Source: Tetmemena sp. SeJ-2015 (taxonomy: Eukaryota > Ciliophora > Spirotrichea > Sporadotrichida > Oxytrichidae). Taken from it: 64,000 nt of DNA. The stretch is taken from assembly GCA_027382625.1 (NCBI GenBank), contig JAJKFJ010022556.1, positions 54,777-118,776 on the forward strand, written 5' to 3'. Positions 34,301-43,600 of the stretch are shown here, piece after piece (within the stretch, counting starts at the first letter, position 1; each line of letters begins with the position of its first letter). A program made the translations under genes and the position numbers. The notes under the pieces were generated by a model. It made no database searches and was not told the DNA's origin. It worked only from the letters and a program-made list of their open reading frames with translations.

Positions 34301-34582
34301 CAAAATCAAAAGGAGGACAATAGATTCCCTCATGTCTTTATGATGCACAACTTCGGGCCTAAGTTCGAGACAGTGGAACTGTGCGGATCTATGGATGACT
34401 GGAAGGTGCGCCACCCAATGAGCTTCGATCATTACACGAACCAGTGGTTCATCACCCTCCATCTTAAGAAAGGCAAGTACTACTACAAGTACGTACAGAA
34501 TTCCAAGAACTGGGTAATTAATGATAAAGAGAATAAGGAGAAGGACCCAGCAGGCAATCTCAATAACGTGCTAGTTCTTTGA
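28332..34582 (+). CDS. GH13-like/GT5 glycogen-starch synthase with C-terminal glucan-binding domain
   Basis: A very large enzyme. The N-terminal part starts MIKYLSPLATYIPVSQELIH. A GH13-like barrel follows, with LGGEQGFKKVMNQAKQNKIK, IIIDC, YGVNGIHLDNGQAWP, LIIGECWGG and FMGEIDGEV. The GT5 synthase begins at about 32.58 kb (APELGRWSTVGGLGVMVDEL; NDWFTGLIPGY after IES removal; SFVGRITEQKGVHLILDA; SIFEPGGIVQHEFF; TGGLKDSV). It ends in an AMPK/CBM48-type domain (VELCGSMDDWK; GKYYYKYVQNSKNW). GT5 enzymes extend alpha-1,4-glucan. The usual KxGGL lysine appears as Ser-Thr-Val before GGL. IESs lie at 30564-30591, 32370-32405 and 32985-33009, and an intron at 32066-32126. One-base breaks occur near 28620, 30655 and 32262. 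Stop TGA 34580-34582. Confidence 0.8.
30379..30407 (+). other. 29-bp interruption: very short intron or AAG-pointer IES
   Basis: Two readings restore frame. Removing GTAGGCC...TTAAGAG (29 nt, GT-AG) gives AANK|NDSSFTMLGG. Removing 26 bp between AAG copies (30377-30379 and 30403-30405) gives AANKENDSSFTMLGG. The sequence alone does not decide. Confidence 0.55.
30564..30591 (+). other. IES, pointer CTAT (GH13-GT5 gene)
   Basis: CTAT at 30560-30563 is repeated at 30588-30591. Removing 28 bp joins RDLLLNY to LDENGKSQVCYGTDGH in frame. No GT-AG ends. Confidence 0.8.
32066..32126 (+). other. 61-nt GT-AG intron (GH13-GT5 gene)
   Basis: GTGTAAACA...GTGTTCAG. Removal joins LSMKHHQ to ICQDDQFVFKRAL in frame. 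Confidence 0.65.
32370..32405 (+). other. IES, pointer AAATT (GH13-GT5 gene)
   Basis: AAATT at 32365-32369 and 32401-32405. Removing 36 bp, mostly an A run, joins EKLNVKF to LDLFMNNHKLKSN in frame; unremoved, the frame meets TGA. Confidence 0.75.
32985..33009 (+). other. IES, pointer TG (GH13-GT5 gene)
   Basis: TG at 32983-32984 and 33008-33009. Removing 25 bp gives VTNDWFTGLIPGY, the conserved GT5 NDW motif, where the tryptophan codon itself is split by the IES. Confidence 0.75.
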
Positions 34583-34748
34583 TCAATTACTCTATAATGA
34601 GGGTGGTCAATTGAGATATAGTAGCATTCTTTTAATATTTATTCCGATTCTAAATTATTTAAGCATTACTTTCCTTCCTCTCTTCTGTATTAAGAGTTTG
34701 ATTTGAGAGAGGAATGGGATTATAATAATTGATTAAATAAATAACAAT
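34583..34748. other. Short AT-rich spacer
   Basis: Separates the GH13-GT5 stop from SURF1 MDS 1. No feature seen. Confidence 0.4.
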
Positions 34749-35135
34749 ATGTATTCGAGGAAGATCGCCTTCACTGCCCTGACAGTGCCATCTCTTGGTA
34801 AGTTAGTGATTCCCTAATCCATGCTCGTTAGTGTTCATCCAGCAAGCCATGGAGTACCAGCAGAGAAGGGCTGACGACAAAACCTACGAACAAGAGAGAA
34901 GGTATGTGCACCTCCCTTTAAATGCTTTATTTGTGTTTATTTTGGTATTTGCTTTGGAATTAATCCCTTGGATAGGAGCAAGTTATTGCAGGAGGAGGCA
35001 GTAGACATCACTCCCGTGAACGGAAGGAACTTCTTCTGGACCAATAACAAGCAGAGCATCGACCAGATCGAGAATGACTATCAGTTCAAGAAAGTCAAGG
35101 TCACTGGCCACTACGACTTCCTCAGAGAAGTTCAA
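34749..35135 (+). CDS. SURF1: SURF1 MDS 1 (odd locus): scrambled cytochrome oxidase assembly factor
   Basis: SURF1 (Shy1 in yeast) is an inner mitochondrial membrane protein needed for cytochrome c oxidase assembly. MDS 1 holds the start (MYSRKIAFTALTVPSL), two GT-AG introns (34798-34831, 34902-34975) and the segment DYQFKKVKVTGHYDFLREVQ. It ends at pointer GAGAAGTTCAA (35125-35135), which recurs at 25312-25322, the start of MDS 2. Following pointers 1>2>3>4>5>6 alternately between 35 kb and 25 kb gives one uninterrupted frame containing PFYTH, LVNRGWIP, a GEIVGLLYRGE strand, NLIDEDP and the C-terminal ITPERHEAYATLWRYL helix, in SURF1 order. Read locally, each locus is broken. The three-helix start and normal length support one functional gene after unscrambling. 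Confidence 0.9.
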
Positions 35136-35156
35136 TGCATAGAGATTATATTGAGG

Positions 35157-35186
35157 GAGCCTTGCGGTATTCTCGTCAACAGAGGC
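35157..35186 (+). CDS. SURF1: SURF1 MDS 3 (odd locus), only 30 bp
   Basis: Ten codons' worth of DNA: pointer GAGCCTTGC (35157-35165), a 15-bp unique core (GILVN), and pointer AGAGGC (35181-35186). Half of the segment is pointer. It completes the invariant SURF1 motif VNRGW when joined to MDS 2 and MDS 4 from 25.4 kb. Separated from MDS 1 by 21 bp. Confidence 0.85.
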
Positions 35187-35238
35187 AGTAGTTGTAGTTT
35201 ACTGATATAAGATGAAAAGAGTTAGCAATTAAGCATTT

Positions 35239-35335
35239 TCAGTTGAAGAACTGGGAGGAGTCATCTTAGTTCATGCTTAACTTGATTGACGAGGACCCCG
35301 ACCACAGAGTCATCCTCCCAACCGCCCCAACTGCT
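35239..35335 (+). CDS. SURF1: SURF1 MDS 5 (odd locus)
   Basis: Begins with pointer TCAGTTGAAGAA (35239-35250) shared with the end of MDS 4. It encodes QLKNWEESSQFMLNLIDEDP followed by DHRVILPTAPTA and ends with the 16-bp pointer AACCGCCCCAACTGCT (35320-35335) shared with MDS 6 at 25675. The 52 bp before it (35187-35238) and the DNA after it are not coding in this frame. Confidence 0.9.
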
Positions 35336-35439
35336 TATAACTCCTTATACTTACTTGTTTAACTTTAGGAAATTTGACTATATGAAATTAATTGGATAAA
35401 TAATTGAGTAAGAAGTTGTCGTAATTGATTGAGTGAGTG

Positions 35440-36961
35440 ATGGTAGAAGAAATAAACCTGGCAGAGGATAAGAAAAAGAAACTTCGCAAGATCCTCAAGA
35501 CTAATCCAGAGGACAGATGTGAGGAGGACATCAAATTGATTGAGGCACTGGTAGAGGTAAAATACAAAGTTAGTGAACGATTTGTAGGATAACAAGTTCC
35601 TAAAGCAGTTTAAAGGGACTGTGAAGCTGAAGGAGCTCTGCAAGTACATGAGGATTCAGCACTTCGGTGCAAGAGAGACCATTATCCAAGAGGGAGATAT
35701 AGGGGAGACTTTCTACATTATTTACTCTGGAAGAGTCAGCGTCTACAAACAGCAGAAGAGTGAATTCACAGACGCAATCATTATGGTAAACTTGAATCTT
35801 AACTAAAGTATTCGTAGACGCACTTAACTGAGCTTGGAAGTGGAGAACAGTTTGGCGAGCTGGCTTTACTTCAAAAGGCTCCCAGATCTGCTACAGTTAT
35901 CGCTTCCATTCCAACGGACTTAATTGTTCTTGACAAAACTACTTATGAAAATGTTATACAGGTAACTAACTCTATTTAACTTTCTTATTACGATATAGAA
36001 CTTGCACTTTTATCAAATCGATGGCACTATTGAATTTTTCCAGCATTTACCACTGTTTCAACATCTAAATAGGACAGAGTTATTCAACATAGCTAGCAAA
36101 TGCTAATATAAACGTTTCCCTACGAACACTATAATCCTCAGGCAGGACGATATTCCCAAGTCTGTATATTTCATTAAAGCTGGCAGGATTAAGGTAAAAG
36201 TTTATTAAAGTTAATTCAATTTTAGATTCTGAGAAAAGTAGATTTCAAAATCCCAGAAGTGAAAGCACACTTCTCCGACATAGATTACCTTATTTAAGAT
36301 CCATCTGAAGGAAGACTACGAATTAGAGTTAGTGGAGAGTAAATTACTAGAAATCGATGACTTGAGCAACGGTGATGTGTTTGCAGAGGAGGCAATTATT
36401 CTTAAGTAACCCATAAAGCACAGTATAATTACAGCCATACCCTCTGAGATATTTATGCTGGACATGCATGACTTCCTCAAACTCCCAAAGGTAATAGCAT
36501 CCACTCTCTCATTGTTAATTTCGGATTCAGGCTATTGTGGACAGCTTCTTGCACTTTGCGAAGCAGTATCCTGAAGACAAGGACTTAAGAAGGGCTTTTA
36601 TAGAGATGAACAAGTGGAATCGCTTCAAGCAAGACATCGTGAAGACAGTGCATGCCGAGACTGTGAACAAGCGACAGTAACTTCCATTCCCAGATTTATC
36701 ATCTTAATTTATAGAAACTTTGAGAAGCAGCTCAGGAAGCCTCAGCAAATGCCAGTGAAGTTTGCTTAGAAGGACGTGCCTTTGATTGATAGAGAGATTC
36801 AGTTCACTGAAAAAGACGTCCTGAGTACCAACTACCTCTCGAGTGTGGACTATATATTTAAAGCTGCACAGCAGAAGAGAAAGATCATAGAGATCTAGTA
36901 ACAGTAGTAACAGCAGCAACAACTCTAGCAGTAGAATCAGTCTTACATTTTCAAAAATTGA
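35440..36961 (+). CDS. Protein with two cyclic-nucleotide-binding domains
   Basis: Starts MVEEINLAEDKKKKLRKILK. After a 31-nt intron (35557-35587), CNBD 1 shows GARETIIQEGDIGETFYIIY, SGRVSVY and the phosphate-binding cassette GEQFGELALLQKAPRSATVI, with the Glu and Arg needed for cAMP/cGMP. CNBD 2 shows RFPTNTIILRQDDIPKSVYF and a weaker cassette (NGDVFAEEAIILKQPIKHS) lacking the Arg, so it may not bind. Introns lie near 35786-35808, 35961-35998, 36194-36224 and 36490-36529, and an interruption near 36680-36712. A helical tail with a Gln tract ends in YIFKN, TGA 36959-36961. It resembles PKA regulatory-subunit-like ciliate proteins but lacks a visible kinase-inhibitor site. Confidence 0.75.
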
Positions 36962-37036
36962 TTTCTTCAAATCATTGAATCCGTTTTTTCCTGAGTTGAG
37001 CTATCTACACTTCGTTAGTTAAATTCAAAATTAAAA

Positions 37037-39108
37037 ATGAATTACTACCAGCAGCAGGAGCAATTTCATCAGCAGCCCTTTTCCTCTAAGTCTTTTAGCG
37101 CCCTCAACTCTTAGCCCTTTGGCTCAAGTTCTCAAGCAAACCTGCTGAGCAATTACCAGTTTGCAAAGCCGCAAGTTTTCGATGGAGGCAACAAATACCA
37201 ACCTAGGGAAATATACTCACGCGAGAGTTCATCTATGCTCACTCAAACATAGATGAACAACAAAGATTAAAGCAGTCAGCAGTACGAGCCTGAGTTTGTA
37301 ATAAGGAACGGCAATAATTTCAACGAGCAATTTTCTCAGAGGACCATCTACTAAGCCAACATAGAAAACATGAATGCTAAAAGTTCCGCATCTACTAGAG
37401 CTAAGAATCCCATTCCTAATCATAAGCAGGCAACTACCAGCAGCAGTAGAAGCTCATAGTAAATATGATAGTAGTTTTCTTAATATAAGCATCTTGAACG
37501 AGTAGGGAAGTAAACTTTTGTAGAAAGATTAGAAATCGAGAAAAGATTTTTCATAGAGAAATCAACAATTTGAAGAGGATGAAACCTATGAAAGAGAAAT
37601 GCAAAGACAAAACAAGCAGAGAGCTAATCAAAACTTGAACATGCAAACTTACAACCCCAACGGCAAGAAGACTTATTACGATAATGATGATGATGAGGGT
37701 GATCAAGAAGAGAGGAGGGATTTAAATTAGGGAAGAGGAGAGAGTTATAGAGATATGGCTTTCAAACCATCGAAGACTGTTCAAAATAAAAGCACTGCAT
37801 TAGCTACCACTCCTTAGTCGCAAAATCAGAATTAATGGCAGCAGAGTAAGACTCTACAACCTAGAAATCCAAACAGAAATTAGATTGAAATCACACTAGC
37901 AACTACACTTAGAAGGATGTCCAAAATGCACAAAGGGATTTGAAATGTCTCAAGTAAAAGTTGAGATAAAAGGTGCTCTCATAGCAAACAACAAAAAAGA
38001 ATAGCAACGTCATCATAATCGAGATTAGGACGCATCTCGTCATAGAGAGAAAGATTAAATTTTTTATATATTAACTTTCTATTTATTAAAGATAGAAACG
38101 ATCTAAGCTCATAAAACAATAACTATAGAAAGGTATTCAATCCAAATAACTATAAGGCCGCACAAGATTCAGATTATTGTCGAAATATTTTATCTATATG
38201 CTTATTTTATATATAAAAAATAATAGAGAGAAATAATTTTAATCTTTAAAATGATTTAATTGGCATGTATATTAGGAGAGAGAAGAGAATAATTTCACTG
38301 AAAAAGCAAGACGAGAGAATAAAATTTAAAAACCTCAGCAGGATACAGATGATAGCTCTCGTCGTTAGCAATTTAAAGACTAAACTAATAACAGCCCGAA
38401 AGGAAATTAGAAAATGACAGGTTTCAAAGATGATAAGCCTAAGCCACCTCCCGCCTATCTGCTTTCTTAGCCTGCCACTAATCTAGAGGAGTGCCCTACT
38501 TGTGGCCGCAAGTTCAATGAGCAGGCTTTCGAAAAGCATGTGAAGATTTGTCAGGATGTATTTGTAAAGAAGCGAAAAGCCTTCGACATGAAGGAGAAGC
38601 GACTGGTCTCTGATGAACAGGCAGACCTAGTCAAAAAATCAGAAAGGAAGGAGAAGCAAGTCACTGGCAAGACACAGCAAAAGAAAGCAGCTCCAGTTGA
38701 TCAACCGATCTCAGGAACTGGGGCTAAGATGCCCAAGTGGAAGATGATGTCACTCTAATTCAGACAGGCAATTGGCTCAAGCAAGCCTGCAGATGAATAC
38801 TCAGGAGCAATTAGTCAAGCTGCGCAGATTTCTATATTCCTTGCATTAATTGAATAAAGATGAAGTTCGAGGACCCAAGTTATCAAGAGTGCCCTGGCTG
38901 CACCAGGAAATTTAATGAGCATGCAGCTGCAGGCATATTCCCATATGCATGAAAAAGGCAAAGGAAAATGCAATAAAAACAAGGGCAAGCCTCAAAATCA
39001 GCAACTTTCAAAAACAGCTATGCTTAAGGAGGCGGGTTTGCTGGTAAAAGCAATGTTAATGATTTAGGGAAGTAAAAAACTCAGTACAAGGGTTCAGGGA
39101 AATATTGA
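37037..39108 (+). CDS. C2HC-type zinc finger protein (ZC2HC1-like) with long Gln/Asn-rich N-terminus
   Basis: Starts MNYYQQQEQFHQQPFSSKSF with a long disordered Ser/Asn/Gln part, then acidic and Arg-rich parts. A first zinc-like element GCPKCTKGFEMSQV lies near 37.92 kb. Two clear zf-C2HC units follow: ECPTCGRKFNEQAFEKHVKIC (about 38.49 kb) and ECPGCTRKFNEH...HIPIC (about 38.90 kb), spaced as in ZC2HC1 proteins. The end is GGFAGKSNVNDLGKQKTQ with TGA 39106-39108. The stretch 38060-38290 is AT-rich and probably an IES or spacer, so two neighbouring genes cannot be excluded. Frame changes occur near 37.46, 37.87 and 38.94 kb. Function unknown; related proteins occur in cilia-bearing cells. Confidence 0.6.
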
Positions 39109-39348
39109 TTTATAATGTTAACATAAAAAAGTAGATTTCTGCTATTGAACAACAATATCTATATTCAATATTTTGGTGGACTTGATTTTCTTGTAAGGAG
39201 TGAAATGAAAAACTTAAATTCATAGACGAGTTGCATTTAGTTATTTGAAGAACATATTATCTTGCATTTTGGAAGATTAGGATGTTTAGTTTGATGGAGG
39301 AGAGCATGAGGGTTTAAAAGTAACTAGTCTTCGTAGGAATACAGTGTA

Positions 39349-39421
39349 GGGGGCATGGCGTAATTGGTAGCGCGTCTGACTCCAGATCAGAAGGCTGGGT
39401 GTTCGAGTCACTCTGTCCTCA
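39349..39421 (+). tRNA. tRNA-Trp (anticodon CCA)
   Basis: The cloverleaf folds completely: acceptor GGGGGCA with TGTCCTC (two G-T pairs), D-arm with GGTAGCGC, anticodon arm CTGACTCCAGATCAG with CCA at 39382-39384, and T-arm GGGTG-TTCGAGT-CACTC. The internal boxes match eukaryotic tRNA-Trp. No intron. An oligo-T stretch (39426 onward) after the gene fits Pol III termination. With TGA as stop, a CCA anticodon is what is expected for UGG. Confidence 0.93.
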
Positions 39422-39489
39422 CTACTTTTTTTCTTGTGCAATAATTTTTGCAATTCTTACTTTATTAAGTTAACTTGCTTATTAAATTT
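39422..39489. terminator. Pol III oligo-T terminator region
   Basis: A run of seven T follows within 10 bp of the tRNA 3' end, as for Pol III termination. The rest is AT-rich. Confidence 0.5.
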
Positions 39490-39835
39490 ATCAATCGCAG
39501 TGCTTTATTAGAGGTAGTTGACGCTCTTTGCATCTCACACAGTTTTTATTTAGCACTATATCCTGACTATGAAAAAACACACGCAAAAAAAGTATGCAGA
39601 GCAAATTTCTTGGACTGGAAAAGTTTCTGTAACTAAAACTATTCAAACTCTTAACTAAAATAGATTTCTAAAGAGTAAGCATAAACATTATCTCAGCTAC
39701 CTAAGATAGATAATACCTACACTAGATCAGCTATCAATAAAGAAGATTTTAAGTTTCCAATCTCAGCCTCTCCGATCAAACTATCTCAGAATAAACTGCG
39801 GACTCAGGAGAGATAAGCTCGCCAATTAAATTTTA
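39490..39835 (+). CDS. Unassigned coding segment (probable MDS)
   Basis: One open frame with coding character: ALLEVVDALCISHSFYLALY, PDYEKTHAKKVCRANFLDWK, then NTYTRSAINKEDFKFPISAS and LRTQERQARQLNF. There is no obvious start or stop inside it, so it looks like an internal MDS or a gene with ends beyond IESs. No family recognised. Confidence 0.45.
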
Positions 39836-39950
39836 TTCTGTTTATATTCCAGCTTTATTACAAATCACTTTTCTCTCTCTCTTCTTTAATCTGATTAGCT
39901 GCTTTAATTGCCTTGAGTGGAGATAATAATTTAGAATAATAAAAAACAAA

Positions 39951-40334
39951 ATGAGTGATTTCGAGCAAACTTCACAGCCAAGGAGCAGAGAAGATCTGTT
40001 CATGGAGAGACTTTTGAACTCCGCCCAGGGATCCCCCTTCTTCCTCACCAAGAGAGACGATAACCCTGCCCTCCCCAACTTCTCCTTCGCCAAGCATTTC
40101 AACACCCAGCTCACCGCAGACTCTGACTATTTCAACGCCCTCAACAATTACATGAGCTGCGTGCACCTGAACGCTAATGCTGGTCTCACAAAGGAACAAG
40201 AGGAGACTGCCTGCTCCAAGCAATTCAAGAAGCTCCGCTTAACAGCATTCAGCGACAAGCTGATGTACCAGTATGTAAATAAGAAGCACTTCATCAAGGA
40301 GCTCACCATCTTCAACAGTGAGTCCGTTTTGTGA
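39951..40334 (+). CDS. Hypothetical 127-aa protein, single MDS
   Basis: Uninterrupted frame MSDFEQTSQPRSREDLFMER to LTIFNSESVL with TGA at 40332-40334. GC content is clearly above the flanks. Helical, with two Cys separated by 15 residues and the segment SKQFKKLRLTAFSDKLMYQY, which recalls small mitochondrial intermembrane or complex-I accessory proteins. I see no diagnostic motif. No in-frame TAA or TAG. Intact in the germline. Confidence 0.6.
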   Translation: MSDFEQTSQPRSREDLFMERLLNSAQGSPFFLTKRDDNPALPNFSFAKHFNTQLTADSDYFNALNNYMSCVHLNANAGLTKEQEETACSKQFKKLRLTAFSDKLMYQYVNKKHFIKELTIFNSESVL

Positions 40335-40649
40335 GGAGGCAGCAGCCAATAGTAAACCAAAAGCTAAGTTGGAGTACCAAGGAGAAAATAAACTACTCCA
40401 TAAAGTATTTTGGACAGTGGTTTAATTGCATCTTGTACTCTAAAGCTCTTATTTAAACAAACAAGTTATTTTGCAAATGCTTTGCTTCTTATCAATTTGA
40501 GAGACCATTTAAATATCTTAAGATAAATGAATGAAAGATTATCAGTGTAGATATAATTCAAACTAGAGGGAGAATGTTTTTCATTCCATTTTTATAATAT
40601 CTTAACTTCAAACTCTGAATTTATAGGGCTTAAAAAATTGTTCAGGTTT

Positions 40650-43600
40650 ATGGGAGAGTTAAATTTGTCATTAAGGGATTCTCTTATATCTTTCTGACTA
40701 CGAGTTTGATGATGATATTGATTTTAAATTTAAAGATTAAAAATAGAAGTAGCATTTGTACTTATATATTTAGCAATATTTATGGTTATAGAGTCTAATG
40801 CATATATTTATAGCTTTTGTTCTCGAACTTTTGTGAATCATTAACACCCCCAGTGCCACTGCTCCTTACTAAACTCCCCTTATAACTGCCCTCTAAATTA
40901 TTACCTATGCCATTAGTTGAATTGATTATGGATTAGCCTCCATTTGCCAAATAGCTTTTGTCGTTGTTAACAATTGAAGCAGTGCCACTTGAGTGGAAGT
41001 ATTCCTGCTTTATTCCATTAGCATTCAGCTATTTATTCTCCTACTGAGCTTGGCTAGAGTTTGCCTACGTGAATTTAGAGATTCAACAAATCTAGCAAAG
41101 CTTTTGAATGCTATGAGGACTACGCTCAAGTTATCTAGGGATTCCTTGGCCATGCCCACTTTGAGAATTCTTTCAACGCACTAGCCCGATATTTCATTGA
41201 TGTTATATTGCTGGCCCTAATCACCTGGGGCAAGCTGGGATTGATAATTATTGATGTGATAATTCAGCTGCCAGGCACAGCTGATTACTTCCTCAGTGGA
41301 CATTCTGTCGAAGATAAAATCAAATAAGTGTTTTGATAAGATAGTTGTAGAAATAAGAATCTAAATAAAATTATAGATAACAAGCTGCTCGAGAAGAATG
41401 TTTTCTGGCTTTAAAAGAAAAGTTGGGGGTGATAATATTTAAAGATTAGTGGTAAAATTATTTGCGTTTTAATGAATTAAGCCACCCCATTGGTTAATCA
41501 AGATCTCTAATAGAGAAATCCAATCAGGCATTAGTAAATTAATTTTAAGTCTAATCAAATTTAATTATGAACAACGCTCAATTATTAGAGATTTTATAAC
41601 CATTTAAGAATCTTTCTACGCATACCCCATATCTCAAGTTTATTCGGCCCCAATTAAGCTATTGAAATATTGATCTAAATTCTACTAAAACCATTCTTCC
41701 TCAGTGGACATTCTGTCGAAGATACCATCGCTGCATATCAATATAAAGTCGTGGTAGTTATCTTGAAGTCTGAAGTGGGTCACATCTGGTATTGCAACTA
41801 CTACTTTTGGATTACCTCCAAATTGTTCCAGCTTGGCATGTGCGTCCCCAAATGTTCTTGATACCTAAAATTGAGGAATATAAAAGGCAAAGATGAAATT
41901 ACAGATAGTCTTCCTGGCAGAACTCTGACTGGGCCCACATTCAAAGAAGGACTTTAAGCAACGCCAGTATGGAGAATCTGATTATTCTGGTAAAGTTGCC
42001 CTCCATTGGCTATAATTCTCTTCTTTTCAAAGTCTTCACTTGGCTTGTGATCTCTGGTCAGTGACTCTGCTTTTAAGCCATTGTTTCTAATTGAAATTAT
42101 AATGAATTTAAATAAGCTTACTGTGACATTATAGCTCTAGAGTCTCCGACATTAGCTGTGTACACTTAAGTGGCCGTGACGTCAATGATATTGTGTGACG
42201 CACTTATCTGACGCACACAAACCTACCAGCCAATAGGGAAAATTAAACACGTGGCCCCACTCACATTCTCAGCAGAAGCCCCGGCTTCATCATCCAAAAA
42301 AACCTAAGAGGAGAAAAAAAAAATCCGGTAGCTTCGGACCAAGAGCAAGTCGCTGCTCCTTTAGCGTTTTGGCTTCGCTGTCCAGCTGCATGACTGAGTG
42401 TTCCATAGATCTCGTCCCTCCACGCCTAAAAGGGATTAGGGGGGTGAGTGGGAACCACTTCACTTTGATTATCTCTCCAGTGAGCAGCTCACCACCTTCC
42501 CCAGGGCTTCGGCTCCCTTTTATCCCTTGCCTCTTTTAAGCACTCACCCACCAGCCAATGGATTACCAAACCAGAGAGCCTTCAGGGAAAGGGCGACCGG
42601 TGCATAGTGCCGGTCGTGTGCGTCCTGAATTTTAACTAAAGAATTTAAATAAGCTTACTGTGACATTATAGCTCTAGAGTCTCCGACATTAGCTGTGTAC
42701 ACTTAATCATTTCTTAAGCAAAAAAAAATTACTCTAATCGTCAACAATCAACACCACACAAGCACAAGATCCAGATTTCTCTTTGATAGCGTGGGTATTC
42801 TATTTCATAAATTCTTCCTCAGCCTGTTTGAAGCCAAGTTTAAGAGCTGTCTCTGGATGTGTTGGGAATTAGTCCTGCTGAGCTATAAATAGATGTAAAT
42901 TGTCCCTAAGGAATTCAAACTTAAAATTCTTTTACTTAATTCGGCACAGCCTGAGCCACCATGACCATCAAATACTGCAAAGAAAGACACCTTCTTAGTC
43001 TGCACGTTGCCAGCTGCTCCAGGTTTCTTCAAATCTAAGACAATCGACACTCTATCTTCATTATAGCCTCTTGCTATGCCATTGTGAGTATTAGCTGCAT
43101 AGGCTTGGATTGCTCCCCAAGGTTTCTGCGAAATTTTAGAAGGCAGGATATTTGGGACGTTATTGCTTCCATTTAATAGTTTAAGGAGCCCTGGATTAGC
43201 CAGACTAGAAATTGTCACATTATTTTTAGTGCTCTGTTGATTTAATGGGTTATTCTTGATTATCTCTATAGCTGACTGACTATCTTAGATTGCTTTGTGA
43301 GGTGGTTGTTATATTTTGGAGACACAAGTGAACTTCTCTGTTATCAAGAGTGCTCTAGGCCAGACTATTCACTGAATTGCATTTTAAGGAGTGTTGAAAC
43401 TGCCTGCCTGATTTTAAATCTGGTTTGCGAGAGAGTTAGTCTTGATATCCAAGGAATGCCTTATCGAGGCCATCTTCTTCCTAGCTTGAGTCATGACTAG
43501 TGACTGAGGGCGCTCCCTCTAATCCGAATTCAACTTGTTAGACAAGTAAGAGGATGAGTCAGGCAACTGCTGGTTTTAATTTACTCCTGCTTTTCCTTGT

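Noticed and set aside
25312..35335. SURF1 pieces as two broken paralogues
   Set aside because: The pieces do not overlap in protein content, alternate perfectly, and share exact pointers of 6-16 bp at every boundary. Two decayed paralogues would cover the same parts of the protein.
39422..39489. Second tRNA or snRNA after tRNA-Trp
   Set aside because: No cloverleaf or conserved box seen; only oligo-T and AT-rich DNA.
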